Positions 1 through 7,380 of a DNA stretch of 10,701 nucleotides are shown here, in pieces. The DNA lies in NCBI GenBank assembly GCA_903953145.1, contig CAJBIL010000500.1, positions 1 to 10,701 on the forward strand, written 5' to 3'. The notes under the pieces are model-generated. The model was not told the DNA's origin and searched no databases. It was given only the letters and a program-made list of their open reading frames with translations. A program made the translations under genes and the position numbers. This DNA is from an uncultured beta proteobacterium. Lineage in GTDB: Bacteria; Pseudomonadota; Gammaproteobacteria; Burkholderiales; Rhodocyclaceae. Position 1 is the stretch's first letter; every line of letters begins with the position of its first letter.

Positions 1-1205
1 AATGGCGGGCGTAACGTGTAGAAAAATGCCTCACTGCTGAACATCGCCAGCGCGGCGTCGCGGATTTTTTCTGCCGAACCGAGCCTGGATTTCCATTCCG
101 CTGCCAGTGCATGAGCGCGTGGATTGCCATCCTGCGGCAGACGTAATGACTGCTGAAGCAGTGCAGAAGACTCAATCCGATTGACCCGGAACCCGACGGT
201 TGAGGTAAAGGCAAAGCGCTCACGCAGACGCACGGGTTCTCTGGCCAGGGTTTCCAGTGTGGGTGCCATCTCGCTGTCGGCTGGACGGGTGGTCGGTAAG
301 TCCAGTGCCAGCAGCCAGCGCTGGTTATGTGCTTCGAGCGTATTCACATATGCGTAAGACTTTCCTGCGGGTTCGATCTGGTGTTGTGTGACATTTTTGC
401 TGGTCGGTGGCACGCCTGCCCACCAGGTACGCCCGTCGTATTCGGTCAGTACAGGGCCGCGCCAGTAGAGATGAATTTTGTCCGGGATGTCCCCTGCAAA
501 TTTTGCCCTGAAAGCAATGGCACCCGACTGAATCAGGTTGCTGAGCGAGCCCGGTGCCATTTTGTCCGAAAGGCCGCTCATGCCAGAGTGTGCGTCTTGT
601 GGCAGGCCCCAGAGCGGGCCGGAAATACGGGGGAAAAGCAGGTAGAGAATCAACATGAAGGGCAGTGCTTGCGCCAGTAAAAGTAACGCATAGCGCGCAA
701 TTTTCTTCACCGGCTGGGCACCGCCCTGCAAGCGAATCAGCGTTGCGGTGAGCAGGGTCGTCGTTGCCAGTAGCCAGAGTCCGGTGGGGATACTCTGTGA
801 GTAAAAATAATGGGTGAGGAGCAGAAAAAACCCGAGCATGACCACGACCAGTGCATCACGCCTTGTTCTCATTTCCATCGGTTTAAGGGCCATGAAAAGA
901 ACCAGCATGGCGACCCCCGCGTCTCTGCCGAACAGCGTTTGAAATTGCCAGCCGATGCCGGCAACGCCGCCAGCAACGAACATCGCCAGCGGCCAGTGTT
1001 CAGGTAACGGCCGGCGTTTAACCCAAAGCCATGTTCGCCATATCAATACGCTGCCGACCAGCAGAGAAATCCAGGGCGGTAGATGATCAACGTGGGGGCC
1101 GGCAGTGGCCAGTGCCGCAATCAGTAACCACGGCACTGCTGCGTGCTCAAGCGGCGCTGCTGGCGTGCCCTGTTGGGCTGCCGGCTTAGTCTTCAGTTTG
1201 ACCAT
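1..1205 (-). CDS. tgpA: TgpA-type membrane transglutaminase (DUF3488 + transglutaminase-like), N-terminal part, truncated by window edge
   Basis: An open frame runs from ATG at 1205 to the left edge with no stop, giving 401 residues. After a polar N-terminus come several hydrophobic segments (about residues 21-34, 42-58, 70-85, 95-108, 116-134, 140-156, 170-190), then a soluble periplasmic-type region. Family hallmarks are KPMEMRTRRD (107-116), LFPRISGPLWGLPQD (189-203), the GMSG...MAPGSLSNL stretch (207-223) and YWRGPVLTEYDGRTWW (246-261). The visible end, FFYTLRPP, is where TgpA proteins lead into the catalytic transglutaminase core, so the Cys-His-Asp triad lies outside the window and cannot be checked. 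The start overlaps the end of the DUF58 gene by 20 bases and has no clear Shine-Dalgarno sequence, which suggests translational coupling. TgpA of Pseudomonas is an inner-membrane protein with a periplasmic transglutaminase domain; the substrate here is unknown. The family call is firm. Confidence 0.9.
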   Translation of the reverse strand, partial: MVKLKTKPAAQQGTPAAPLEHAAVPWLLIAALATAGPHVDHLPPWISLLVGSVLIWRTWLWVKRRPLPEHWPLAMFVAGGVAGIGWQFQTLFGRDAGVAMLVLFMALKPMEMRTRRDALVVVMLGFFLLLTHYFYSQSIPTGLWLLATTTLLTATLIRLQGGAQPVKKIARYALLLLAQALPFMLILYLLFPRISGPLWGLPQDAHSGMSGLSDKMAPGSLSNLIQSGAIAFRAKFAGDIPDKIHLYWRGPVLTEYDGRTWWAGVPPTSKNVTQHQIEPAGKSYAYVNTLEAHNQRWLLALDLPTTRPADSEMAPTLETLAREPVRLRERFAFTSTVGFRVNRIESSALLQQSLRLPQDGNPRAHALAAEWKSRLGSAEKIRDAALAMFSSEAFFYTLRPP

Positions 1206-2148
1206 ACAGTGCGAGCGCTTGCAGGCAGACATCGCGGTGTGCGGGGCCTTGATTCGGGAGTTGTTCGTAGCCGGGCAAGCGCAGTCCAAAGCGTATTTGT
1301 CGTTCTTCAGCGACGAGTATCCAGCCGGCGAGTATTGAAAGACGTATTTCAATATCGTCCCCGGCTGGCGTCTGCGACCAGTCAAGCCAAAGTTCTTCCG
1401 CCGCACCACCGGCGAATTGCTTGATCAGCAATGGACGCTCGGAATAGTCCCGGGCAACGGCTTTCCACGCGATGTGTCGAGTCGGGTCGCTGGGCTGACG
1501 TACACGCAATCCCGTGAAATCTTCTTGCCCGGCATTGCCTTGTCGATGCCCGGTGTGGGCTATTGGCGACTCCGGAGGAAGTGGTGTGTCGATTGGACGC
1601 GGATAAACCAGGCATGACAGACCGGGATACGGGTAACTCCAGGCATGAAAGAGGCCGAGAGGATATTGAGTTGATAGGGTGATGTAGCCGGGGTCAAGGC
1701 GACCGCGACGGGTTGCCAGATAAGGCACGTTAGCCGTTATCAGGCCATCGGCCGGGATGCTGACGCTGATGCCCGGTTGTTTTCCAAAAGCCAGATTGAG
1801 TGCGCATCGTGCCTGATTCCGGTTGTTTTTCAACGTTAGTGGAAAGCGTGCGATATCTCCGGCAAATACTGGCTCGGGATGCCTGGGGGTTAACTCAAGC
1901 GCAACGAGATTGCGAAACGTATGCACCATCGCAACGAAGCCCAGCCCGACCAGCAGAAAAACAAGTGCATGGCCGAGACTCAGGTTGTAGTTGATTGCCC
2001 CAATGAGCATAACGGTCAGCACTACAACGAACAGCAAGCCGGCGCGGGTCGGGATGATGAAAATCCGTCGCTGCGTCAGAATAATCGGCAGTTGCTCATC
2101 GCGACCAATCCGGAATAGCCGCTGCCAGAGCCGTTTCAGGAGGCGCAT
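1186..2148 (-). CDS. DUF58 domain membrane protein (MoxR-associated)
   Basis: This 320-residue protein has a basic N-terminus, two hydrophobic segments (about 37-53 and 60-77), a beta-rich middle and the DUF58 signature at about 210-233 (DFTGLRVRQPSDPTRHIAW...AR). Just after it, LDWSQT (255-260) has the D-x-S-x-T pattern of a MIDAS-like metal site at the start of a von Willebrand A-type fold. DUF58 proteins are commonly encoded between a MoxR ATPase and a TgpA transglutaminase, exactly as here, and are thought to be partners or clients of the ATPase; the molecular role is not settled. The start codon shares one base with the moxR stop (TGATG, read on the minus strand), which indicates coupled translation. 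The length is typical for the two-helix subgroup. Nothing looks broken. Confidence 0.92.
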   Translation of the reverse strand: MRLLKRLWQRLFRIGRDEQLPIILTQRRIFIIPTRAGLLFVVVLTVMLIGAINYNLSLGHALVFLLVGLGFVAMVHTFRNLVALELTPRHPEPVFAGDIARFPLTLKNNRNQARCALNLAFGKQPGISVSIPADGLITANVPYLATRRGRLDPGYITLSTQYPLGLFHAWSYPYPGLSCLVYPRPIDTPLPPESPIAHTGHRQGNAGQEDFTGLRVRQPSDPTRHIAWKAVARDYSERPLLIKQFAGGAAEELWLDWSQTPAGDDIEIRLSILAGWILVAEERQIRFGLRLPGYEQLPNQGPAHRDVCLQALALYGQTED

Positions 2149-3080
2149 CAGGGGATTGGAATAGCGCGAATCAGCGAAGTGATGTCTTCAATTCGGGCGT
2201 GATTGCCGCCACGAACCAAATGCAGACGGTGGCAGGCGACGCTGGGCAGAACCGCCTGCACGTCTTCCGGCAACACCATTTTTCGTCCTGCAACAAATGC
2301 CCATGCACGGGATACCGCCAGCAACGAGAGCGCAGCACGCGGGCTCAGCCCGTGAATAAAGTCCGGACTATTGCGCGTTGCTTCGATCAGCAACTGGACG
2401 TAGTCGAGCAATGCGGGCGACACATGTACTGCAGCCGCCTGTTGTTGCAAGGGCACGAGTTGTTGCGGGGTGAGGCAACTGGCCAGGGTTGGCAAATGAT
2501 CGCGTCGTCCGCCGCCTTCGAGTAGCGTGCGTTCTGCGTTACGGTCAGGGTAGCCAAGCTCGAGGCGAAGTAGAAAACGATCGAGTTGTGATTCGGGCAG
2601 CGGAAAGGTGCCGATCTGATGCGATGGATTTTGTGTGGCAATCACAAAAAACGGCGCAGGTAGCGGGCGTGTTTCACCCTCACTTGTTACCTGGCGTTCT
2701 TCCATTGCCTCCAGTAAAGCACTTTGTGTTTTCGGCGTTGCCCGATTGATTTCATCGGCCAGCACGACTTGCGAAAATATCGGCCCGGGGAGAAACCTGA
2801 ATTCGGTTTTGTCGCGGTCAAAAATTGAAACGCCGATAATGTCGGCGGGTAGCATGTCGCTGGTAAATTGGATGCGGGAGAACTGAAGGCCGAGCAGGCG
2901 CGCGAGTGTCTGCGCCAGCGTTGTTTTGCCGACGCCGGGCAGATCCTCGATCAGTAAATGACCCCGTGCCAGAAGGCACGACAAGGCGAGCCGAATCTGC
3001 ACATCCTTGCCGAGAATTATTTTATTGGCGGCTGCAAGAACGTCGTCGATCAGTGATGAGTTATTGATGGAAGTTGCCAT
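2148..3080 (-). CDS. MoxR-family AAA+ ATPase
   Basis: Starting at ATG 3080 this is 310 residues, normal for MoxR ATPases. Walker A is PGVGKTT (48-54), Walker B is VVLADEINRA (105-114, D109/E110), sensor 1 is the Asn of ATQNP (148-152), and LPESQLDRF (161-169) is the usual MoxR helix. The C-terminal lid holds HGLSPRAALSLLAVSRAWA. MoxR ATPases use ATP hydrolysis to remodel or help mature partner proteins, often with von Willebrand A or DUF58 partners; the DUF58 and TgpA genes directly downstream fit. A longer frame from TTG at 3116 exists, but its 12 extra residues (IIILFAPLRQA) are not typical of the family and the TTG overlaps a possible -10 box, so I prefer ATG 3080. Neither start has a clear ribosome-binding site. 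This is probably the first gene of the three-gene operon. Confidence 0.93.
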   Translation of the reverse strand: MATSINNSSLIDDVLAAANKIILGKDVQIRLALSCLLARGHLLIEDLPGVGKTTLAQTLARLLGLQFSRIQFTSDMLPADIIGVSIFDRDKTEFRFLPGPIFSQVVLADEINRATPKTQSALLEAMEERQVTSEGETRPLPAPFFVIATQNPSHQIGTFPLPESQLDRFLLRLELGYPDRNAERTLLEGGGRRDHLPTLASCLTPQQLVPLQQQAAAVHVSPALLDYVQLLIEATRNSPDFIHGLSPRAALSLLAVSRAWAFVAGRKMVLPEDVQAVLPSVACHRLHLVRGGNHARIEDITSLIRAIPIP

Positions 3081-3201
3081 GGCTTGTCGTAAAGGTGCGA
3101 ATAGGATGATAATCAAGTATAAGCAGGTAAGTCGCAGGTAAACTGTAATCCACGCTGATTTTAGCGTGACAACTCATTCCCAGCACGATAGAGAGGCACG
3201 A
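3081..3201. promoter_or_regulatory. Divergent control region between moxR and the deacetylase gene
   Basis: This 121-base spacer separates two genes read away from each other, so it must hold both promoters. Leftward, TATACT (3121-3116 on the minus strand) is a reasonable -10, but no good -35 is seen at normal spacing. Rightward, TTGTCG (3084-3089) and GATAAT (3108-3113) are 18 bases apart and form a plausible pair. GCAGGTAA occurs twice (3123-3130 and 3134-3141), 11 bases apart, about one helical turn, which could be a binding site for a shared regulator. All of this is pattern matching by eye. Confidence 0.35.
3151..3168. other. Small perfect hairpin in the 5' leader of the deacetylase gene
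   Basis: CACGCT (3151-3156) and AGCGTG (3163-3168) can pair as a perfect 6-bp stem with a 6-base loop. There is no T-run after it on either strand, so it is not a standard terminator. It lies 33 bases before the chosen deacetylase start and covers the alternative GTG at 3166, making that GTG a poor start. It could be an operator half-site pair, an mRNA structure, or chance. Confidence 0.4.
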
Positions 3202-4128
3202 GTGACCAGCACAGCATTCATCACCCATCGCGATTGTCATTTGCACGATATGGGATCGTTTCATCCGGAGAGTCCTCTGCGCCTGAGCGCAATCAGTGAT
3301 CACATGATCGCGCAAGGTCTCGATCCCTATTTTGTTTATCACGATGCGCCGCTTGCCACCTTCGAACAGTTGATGCGCGTTCACCCGGCTGCGCATCTTG
3401 AGCGCATGAAGCGCAGTTCGCCAGAGTTGGGCATGGTTCACCTTGACCCGGATACGGTAATGAATCCGCACACTTGGAAAGCTGCATTGCGCTCGGCGGG
3501 TGCGGGTGTGCTGGCGGTTGATCTGGTGATGGCCGGTGACGTTCAAAATGCCTTTTGTGCGATTCGCCCGCCCGGACATCACTGCGAGCGCGCCAATCCG
3601 ATGGGCTTTTGTTTCTTCAACAACATCGCTGTCGCTGCTTCGCATGCCTTGAGTGCCCATAATTTATCGCGTGTTGCCGTTATCGATTTTGACGTTCATC
3701 ACGGGAACGGTACGGAAGATTGCTTCAAGGGCAACGAGCAGGTCTTGATGGCGAGTATTTTCCAGCACCCGTTTTATCCTTACAGTGGTGCTGATAATCC
3801 CGCATCCAACATGCTCAATGTTCCCATGGCGGCCGGTGCCGATGGCGAAGAGTTCCGCATGGTGGTCAACGACGTCTGGCTACCCCGCCTGCGTCAGTTC
3901 AAGCCGGAAATGATCCTGATTTCCGCAGGCTTTGATGCGCACTACGAAGATGATATGGGTAGCATGAAGCTGCTTGAGAAGGACTACGCCTGGGTGACTG
4001 AACAGCTTAAGCAGGTAGCCAACGAGTTTGCGCAGGGGCGGATTGTTTCGATGCTTGAGGGCGGCTATTCGCTGTCGGCATTGGCACGCAGCGTTGCCGC
4101 CCACATCCGGGTGCTGGCCGACCTCTGA
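3202..4128 (+). CDS. Zinc-dependent deacetylase of the histone deacetylase/AcuC superfamily
   Basis: A 308-residue protein with the full arginase/deacetylase-fold signature. The catalytic histidine pair is in RPPGHHCE (122-129, H126/H127). Zinc ligands are D164 and H166 in IDFDVHHGNG (161-170) and D245 in AGFDAH (242-247), and the transition-state tyrosine is Y289 in EGGYS (286-290). MGFCFFNNIA (134-143) is also characteristic. Family enzymes remove acetyl groups from lysine side chains or small acetylated amines; the substrate here cannot be told from sequence. The start is GTG 3202, preceded by GAGAGG (3191-3196) with 5 bases of spacing; it places the conserved FITHRDCHLHDMG near the N-terminus as usual. 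An upstream GTG at 3166 would add 12 residues but lacks a ribosome-binding site. It stands divergent from moxR and 97 bases before dapA, with no clear terminator between. Confidence 0.93.
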   Translation: MTSTAFITHRDCHLHDMGSFHPESPLRLSAISDHMIAQGLDPYFVYHDAPLATFEQLMRVHPAAHLERMKRSSPELGMVHLDPDTVMNPHTWKAALRSAGAGVLAVDLVMAGDVQNAFCAIRPPGHHCERANPMGFCFFNNIAVAASHALSAHNLSRVAVIDFDVHHGNGTEDCFKGNEQVLMASIFQHPFYPYSGADNPASNMLNVPMAAGADGEEFRMVVNDVWLPRLRQFKPEMILISAGFDAHYEDDMGSMKLLEKDYAWVTEQLKQVANEFAQGRIVSMLEGGYSLSALARSVAAHIRVLADL

Positions 4129-4162
4129 TCGATTTCTGCTTTCAGCCGGGCGGCGGTTTTCA

Positions 4163-4191
4163 TAGGCAGTAGAGATGCCTTCGGTTAAAAT
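4163..4191 (+). promoter_or_regulatory. Candidate sigma-70 promoter for the dapA-bamC operon
   Basis: TAGGCA (4163-4168, four of six matches to TTGACA) and TAAAAT (4186-4191, five of six to TATAAT) are separated by 17 bases. A start near 4198 would give a leader of about 28 bases that is A/T-rich and holds no Shine-Dalgarno sequence. This is a prediction by eye; readthrough from the deacetylase gene is also possible. Confidence 0.4.
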
Positions 4192-4225
4192 CTCGCGGTT
4201 AATTTACTAGCACACACTTATAAAT

Positions 4226-5104
4226 ATGATTACTGGATCGATTGTTGCGATAGTTACGCCAATGCACGACGACGGAAGTCTCGATCTGGCTGGTTTGCGC
4301 CGTCTGGTCGACTTTCATGTGCAAGAGGGTACTGACGGAATCGTCATTGTCGGCACAACGGGCGAGTCACCGACGGTGACGGTTGAAGAGCACCAGGAAC
4401 TGATCCGTGTCACGGTGGATCAGGCGGCTGGCCGTATTCCGGTAATTGCCGGGACGGGTGCAAATTCAACGGCAGAAGCGATCGAATTGACTCACTTTGC
4501 CAAGAAAGCCGGCGCTGACGCCGCTCTGTCGGTTGTTCCGTATTACAACAAGCCGACGCAGGAAGGTCTTTACCGGCACTTCAAGGCAATTGCCGAAGCC
4601 GTCGATATTCCGGTCATTCTTTACAACGTGCCTGGCCGTACCGTGGCCGACATGAGTAACGATACGGCGATTCGCCTTTCGGCGATTCCTAATATTGTGG
4701 GTATCAAGGACGCCACTGGCAACATTGAGCGCGGTACTGATCTCATCCTGCGTGCCCCGGAAGGCTTTGCCGTTTATAGCGGCGATGATGCCAGTGCATG
4801 TGCGCTTATTCTGCTTGGTGCCAAAGGCGATATTTCCGTGGTGGCCAACGTGGCGCCTCGTCTGATGCATGAGATGTGCGCTGCCGCATTGTCAGGCGAC
4901 CTGCCTGTTGCGCGTGCCATCAACGCGCGTTTGCTTGCCTTGCATCGTCATTTGTTCTGCGAAGCCAACCCGATTCCCGTCAAGTGGGCATGCCAGCAAC
5001 TCAATTTGATCGGCGAAGGCATGCGCCTGCCGCTGACACAGCTATCGCCGGATTGTCATGAGCGGGTTCGCACCGCCATGCGCCAGGCTGGTTTGCTCGC
5101 TTAA
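4226..5104 (+). CDS. dapA: 4-hydroxy-tetrahydrodipicolinate synthase
   Basis: DapA condenses pyruvate with aspartate-semialdehyde, the first committed step to diaminopimelate and lysine, in the cytoplasm. The 292 residues match the family's usual length, and the key positions match E. coli numbering: Schiff-base lysine K161 (GIKDATG), Y133 (ILYNVPGR), R138, T44/T45 in GTTGESPT (43-50), and Y107 in PYYNKP. A TIM-barrel lyase is therefore intact. The start is ATG 4226, fixed by the canonical N-terminus MITGSIVAIVTP. No purine-rich ribosome-binding site precedes it; the upstream bases are A/T-rich (cacttataaat). bamC follows after 14 bases, the same dapA-bamC order seen in E. coli, linking cell-wall precursor supply with envelope assembly. 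The call is secure. Confidence 0.98.
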   Translation: MITGSIVAIVTPMHDDGSLDLAGLRRLVDFHVQEGTDGIVIVGTTGESPTVTVEEHQELIRVTVDQAAGRIPVIAGTGANSTAEAIELTHFAKKAGADAALSVVPYYNKPTQEGLYRHFKAIAEAVDIPVILYNVPGRTVADMSNDTAIRLSAIPNIVGIKDATGNIERGTDLILRAPEGFAVYSGDDASACALILLGAKGDISVVANVAPRLMHEMCAAALSGDLPVARAINARLLALHRHLFCEANPIPVKWACQQLNLIGEGMRLPLTQLSPDCHERVRTAMRQAGLLA

Positions 5105-5118
5105 CCCCAGGATATTTC

Positions 5119-6252
5119 ATGAACTCTGTTGTATCGCGTTTGCTGTCTGTTTTGATCGTCGTTTCGCTGACTGCTTGTGGCGGATCGCTGATGGAAACCA
5201 AAAAGATTGATTACAAATCGGCGGGTAAGGCCGCGCCGCTTGAAATCCCGCCGGATCTGACGTCGCCCTCGCGTGATGATCGTTTCTCGGTGCCGGATAC
5301 CTCGGGCAAGGGCAGTGCATCCTACTCGGCTTACAGCGCCGAGCGCTCACCGCAAGGCGCGGCGCAGCAACAAAGCGAAGTTCTGCCGCAGGTTGATAAA
5401 ACGCGCATGGAGCGCTCGGGCAATCAGCGCTGGCTGGTGGTTGCCGGTTCGCCGGATAAGGTTTGGGGCGTCGTTAAGGATTTCTGGCAGGAAACCGGTT
5501 TCATCATCAAGACGGAACTGCCTGAAGCCGGGGTGATGGAAACAGACTGGGCGGAGAACCGCGCCAAAATTGGTCAGGACATGCTCCGCAACTTATTGGG
5601 CAAAGTGCTTGATTCACTCTATTCGACGGCAGAGCGCGACAAATTCCGTACGCGTCTGGAGCCGGGCTCGGAAGCCGGCACGACGGATATTTTTATCAGT
5701 CATCGTGGCATGTACGAAACTTACATTTCGGAAGGCAAGGATCAAACCCGCTGGCAGCCGCGGCCGGCTGATCCTGATCTGGAAGCCGAGATGCTGCGTC
5801 GCTTGATGGTGCGCTTTGGTACTGATGAGAAGCGTGCTGCCGCTGCTGTGGCAAATCAGGATAAAACTGTCGAGAAAGCCAAGTTGTCGCGTGGGGCTGA
5901 TGGCACGGGCAATCTTGAATTACAGGAGAAATTTGATCGTGCATGGCGTCGTGTCGGCCTTGCGCTGGATCGTGTTGGCTTCACGGTTGAAGATCGCGAC
6001 CGTTCCAAGGGTTTGTACTTTGTTCGCTATGTCGATCCGGAAACCGATGGCCAGAAGAAAGACGACGGGATTCTCTCGAAGCTGGCATTCTGGAAACCGG
6101 GCTCGGGTACCAATCCGCAGATTCAGTATCGTATCTTCGTCAAGGATGAAGGGAATGCATCAACGGTGCAGGTCTTGTCCCGCGAGGGCGGTGCCGACCA
6201 GTCGGATACCTCCAAGAAAATCCTCGGGCTGCTCTACGAACAGTTGAAGTGA
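5119..6252 (+). CDS. bamC: Outer membrane protein assembly factor BamC (NlpB) lipoprotein
   Basis: BamC is an accessory lipoprotein of the Bam complex, which inserts beta-barrel proteins into the outer membrane. The 377-residue product begins with a lipoprotein signal peptide; the lipobox LTAC (17-20) puts the lipidated cysteine at 20, and Gly at +2 is compatible with outer-membrane sorting. IDYKSAGKAAPLEIPPDL (30-47) is the conserved unstructured segment that contacts BamD in E. coli. Two helix-grip-type domains follow: an N-terminal one around NQRWLVVAGSPDKVW and a C-terminal one around AWRRVGLALDRVGFTVEDRD, joined by a Lys/Ala-rich linker. It is longer than E. coli BamC (about 344), with a Ser/Gln-rich stretch near residues 55-95. 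AGGA (5109-5112) six bases before ATG is a good ribosome-binding site. It sits 14 bases after dapA and 9 before the next gene, so it is mid-operon. Confidence 0.95.
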   Translation: MNSVVSRLLSVLIVVSLTACGGSLMETKKIDYKSAGKAAPLEIPPDLTSPSRDDRFSVPDTSGKGSASYSAYSAERSPQGAAQQQSEVLPQVDKTRMERSGNQRWLVVAGSPDKVWGVVKDFWQETGFIIKTELPEAGVMETDWAENRAKIGQDMLRNLLGKVLDSLYSTAERDKFRTRLEPGSEAGTTDIFISHRGMYETYISEGKDQTRWQPRPADPDLEAEMLRRLMVRFGTDEKRAAAAVANQDKTVEKAKLSRGADGTGNLELQEKFDRAWRRVGLALDRVGFTVEDRDRSKGLYFVRYVDPETDGQKKDDGILSKLAFWKPGSGTNPQIQYRIFVKDEGNASTVQVLSREGGADQSDTSKKILGLLYEQLK

Positions 6253-6261
6253 TGAAAAGTG

Positions 6262-7029
6262 ATGCGTTTTGCGTCGCTTGGTAGCGGCAGCCAGGGCAAT
6301 GCCCTGGTTGTCGAATCCGGCGACACCCGGGTTATGCTTGATTGCGGCTTTGCAACGAAGCGGGTGAAAGAAAAGCTGGCGCATCTGGGTCTAGCGCCCG
6401 AGCAACTCGCCGCTGTCCTCGTTACCCATGAACACAGCGACCACATCGCCGGTGTTTTCAAGTTTGCCCGTTGTTACGGACTCCCCGTTTTCCTCACGCA
6501 TGGGACTTACGCGGCTGCTCCGCGTGGCAAGACAGCGCTGCCCGAGTGTCGTCTGATTGATAGTCACACGGCTTTTGTCATTGATGATCTGGAAATTCAG
6601 CCTTTCCCTGTCCCGCATGACGCGCGTGAGCCGGTTCAGTATGCATTTTCCAGCGGTCTGCATCGTCTAGGTGTATTGACCGATACCGGGGCGATCACGC
6701 CGCACATTATCGAAGTTCTCCAGTGTTGCGATGCGCTGGTCCTTGAGTGTAATCATGATGCGGAGATGCTGGCTGCGTCGGACTATCCGGCAAGCCTGAA
6801 GCGGCGAATCTCGGGGCGTCTTGGGCATCTCGACAACGAGGCCGCCGCCTCGCTGTTACAGCAAATCGATACCCGCAGGTTGCAGCATCTGGTTGCCGCG
6901 CATCTGAGCTTACAGAACAATCGCCCCGAAATCGCGGTGAGCGCGCTTGTTTCGGCGTTTGACTGTGCTGCTGAGTCGATTGTGGTGGCTTCTCAGGAAT
7001 CCGGTTTTGACTGGCTTGAAATCCAGTAA
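6262..7029 (+). CDS. Metallo-beta-lactamase-fold hydrolase, YycJ/WalJ-like
   Basis: A 255-residue protein with the complete metal-binding pattern of the family: HEHSDH (56-61), PHD (118-120), TDTG (140-143), ECNHD (162-166), GHLDNEA (188-194) and AAHLSLQNN (212-220). These supply the residues for a two-metal phosphodiesterase-type site. The N-terminus MRFASLGSGSQGNA is canonical, which fixes the start at ATG 6262; an in-frame GTG directly before it (6259) would add one residue. Gram-positive YycJ relatives have been reported as DNA exonucleases linked to mismatch repair; whether this holds for the proteobacterial branch is not known to me. It begins 9 bases after bamC, so it is probably the last gene of the dapA-bamC operon, and a strong terminator follows 41 bases after the stop. 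Family certain, substrate unknown. Confidence 0.9.
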   Translation: MRFASLGSGSQGNALVVESGDTRVMLDCGFATKRVKEKLAHLGLAPEQLAAVLVTHEHSDHIAGVFKFARCYGLPVFLTHGTYAAAPRGKTALPECRLIDSHTAFVIDDLEIQPFPVPHDAREPVQYAFSSGLHRLGVLTDTGAITPHIIEVLQCCDALVLECNHDAEMLAASDYPASLKRRISGRLGHLDNEAAASLLQQIDTRRLQHLVAAHLSLQNNRPEIAVSALVSAFDCAAESIVVASQESGFDWLEIQ

Positions 7030-7070
7030 TCAGTCAGTTTGCTGTAAATGATCTGAAAAGTACGAGACGA

Positions 7071-7100
7071 AAAAAAGCCGGCTGTTACGCCGGCTTTTTT
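7071..7100. terminator. Bidirectional intrinsic terminator
   Basis: GCCGGC (7077-7082) and GCCGGC (7089-7094) form a perfect 6-bp GC stem with loop TGTTAC. It is flanked by six A (7071-7076) and six T (7095-7100) that extend the pairing and give a U-run on both strands. It lies between two convergent genes, the MBL hydrolase (plus) and the small lipoprotein (minus), and can serve both. Confidence 0.93.
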
Positions 7101-7128
7101 ATGCTTCTCTGAACCTGGTAATGCTGTA

Positions 7129-7380
7129 TTACTTGGCCGGGGCAGCAGCCGGAGCAGCCGGAGCGGCTTCAGCAGGCTTGGCAGCCTCAGGAGCCGGGGC
7201 AGCAGCAGGAGCAGCGGCCGGAGCCGGAGCAGCTTCAGCAGGCTTGGCAGCCTCAGGAGCCGGGGCAGCAGCCGGAGCAGCAGCAGCGGCCGGGGCAGCA
7301 GGAGCAGCAGGGGCTTCTTTTTTACCACAAGCGGAAACAGCAAGAGCGATCAGAGCAGCAACGAGTAGCGAGTTTTTCAT
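7129..7380 (-). CDS. Small alanine/proline-rich lipoprotein
   Basis: The 83-residue product starts MKNSLLVAALIALAVSAC, a lipoprotein signal peptide with lipobox VSAC and lipidated C18. GKKEAP follows, then a low-complexity tail of Ala, Pro and a few Glu/Lys that makes up the rest. Gly at +2 allows outer-membrane sorting. The tail has two copies of a 22-residue unit containing PAPEAAKPAEAAP, encoded by a 66-bp DNA repeat. The start at 7380 is set by the signal peptide and by AAGGGA seven bases upstream; the frame can be extended to 7458 but those residues do not resemble a signal sequence. Similar short Ala/Pro lipoproteins are common in Rhodocyclales; none has a function known to me. The tail suggests a flexible, extended spacer between the outer membrane and the periplasm or cell wall, but this is inference. 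Confidence 0.82.
   Translation of the reverse strand: MKNSLLVAALIALAVSACGKKEAPAAPAAPAAAAAPAAAPAPEAAKPAEAAPAPAAAPAAAPAPEAAKPAEAAPAAPAAAPAK
7166..7297. repeat. Two 66-bp imperfect tandem repeats inside the lipoprotein gene
   Basis: Copies at 7166-7231 and 7232-7297 share their first 41 bases exactly (beginning gcttcagcaggcttggcagc) and diverge over the last 25 bases, which are simple gcagcagg/gccgga permutations. The unit is a multiple of three, so gain or loss of a copy would keep the lipoprotein in frame and change only its length by 22 residues. Confidence 0.9.

Noticed and set aside
327..1007. Plus-strand open frames at 327-680 and 810-1007.
   Set aside because: They are antisense to the long uninterrupted tgpA frame and have Cys/Arg/His-rich composition typical of shadows.
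3081..3116. TTG start at 3116 that would add 12 residues to the MoxR ATPase.
   Set aside because: The added residues do not look like the family N-terminus, and the codon overlaps a probable -10 box.
3166..3201. GTG start at 3166 for the deacetylase.
   Set aside because: It lies inside a hairpin arm and has no ribosome-binding site; GTG 3202 has GAGAGG at good spacing and a family-like N-terminus.
3061..3660. 199-codon open frame on the minus strand.
   Set aside because: It lies almost entirely antisense to the deacetylase, whose catalytic motifs are unmistakable; no signature of its own.
4216..4228. Leaderless transcript for dapA, from TATAAA at 4219-4224.
   Set aside because: A -10 there would start transcription at or beyond the start codon; TAAAAT at 4186-4191 with a 17-base-spaced -35 fits better.
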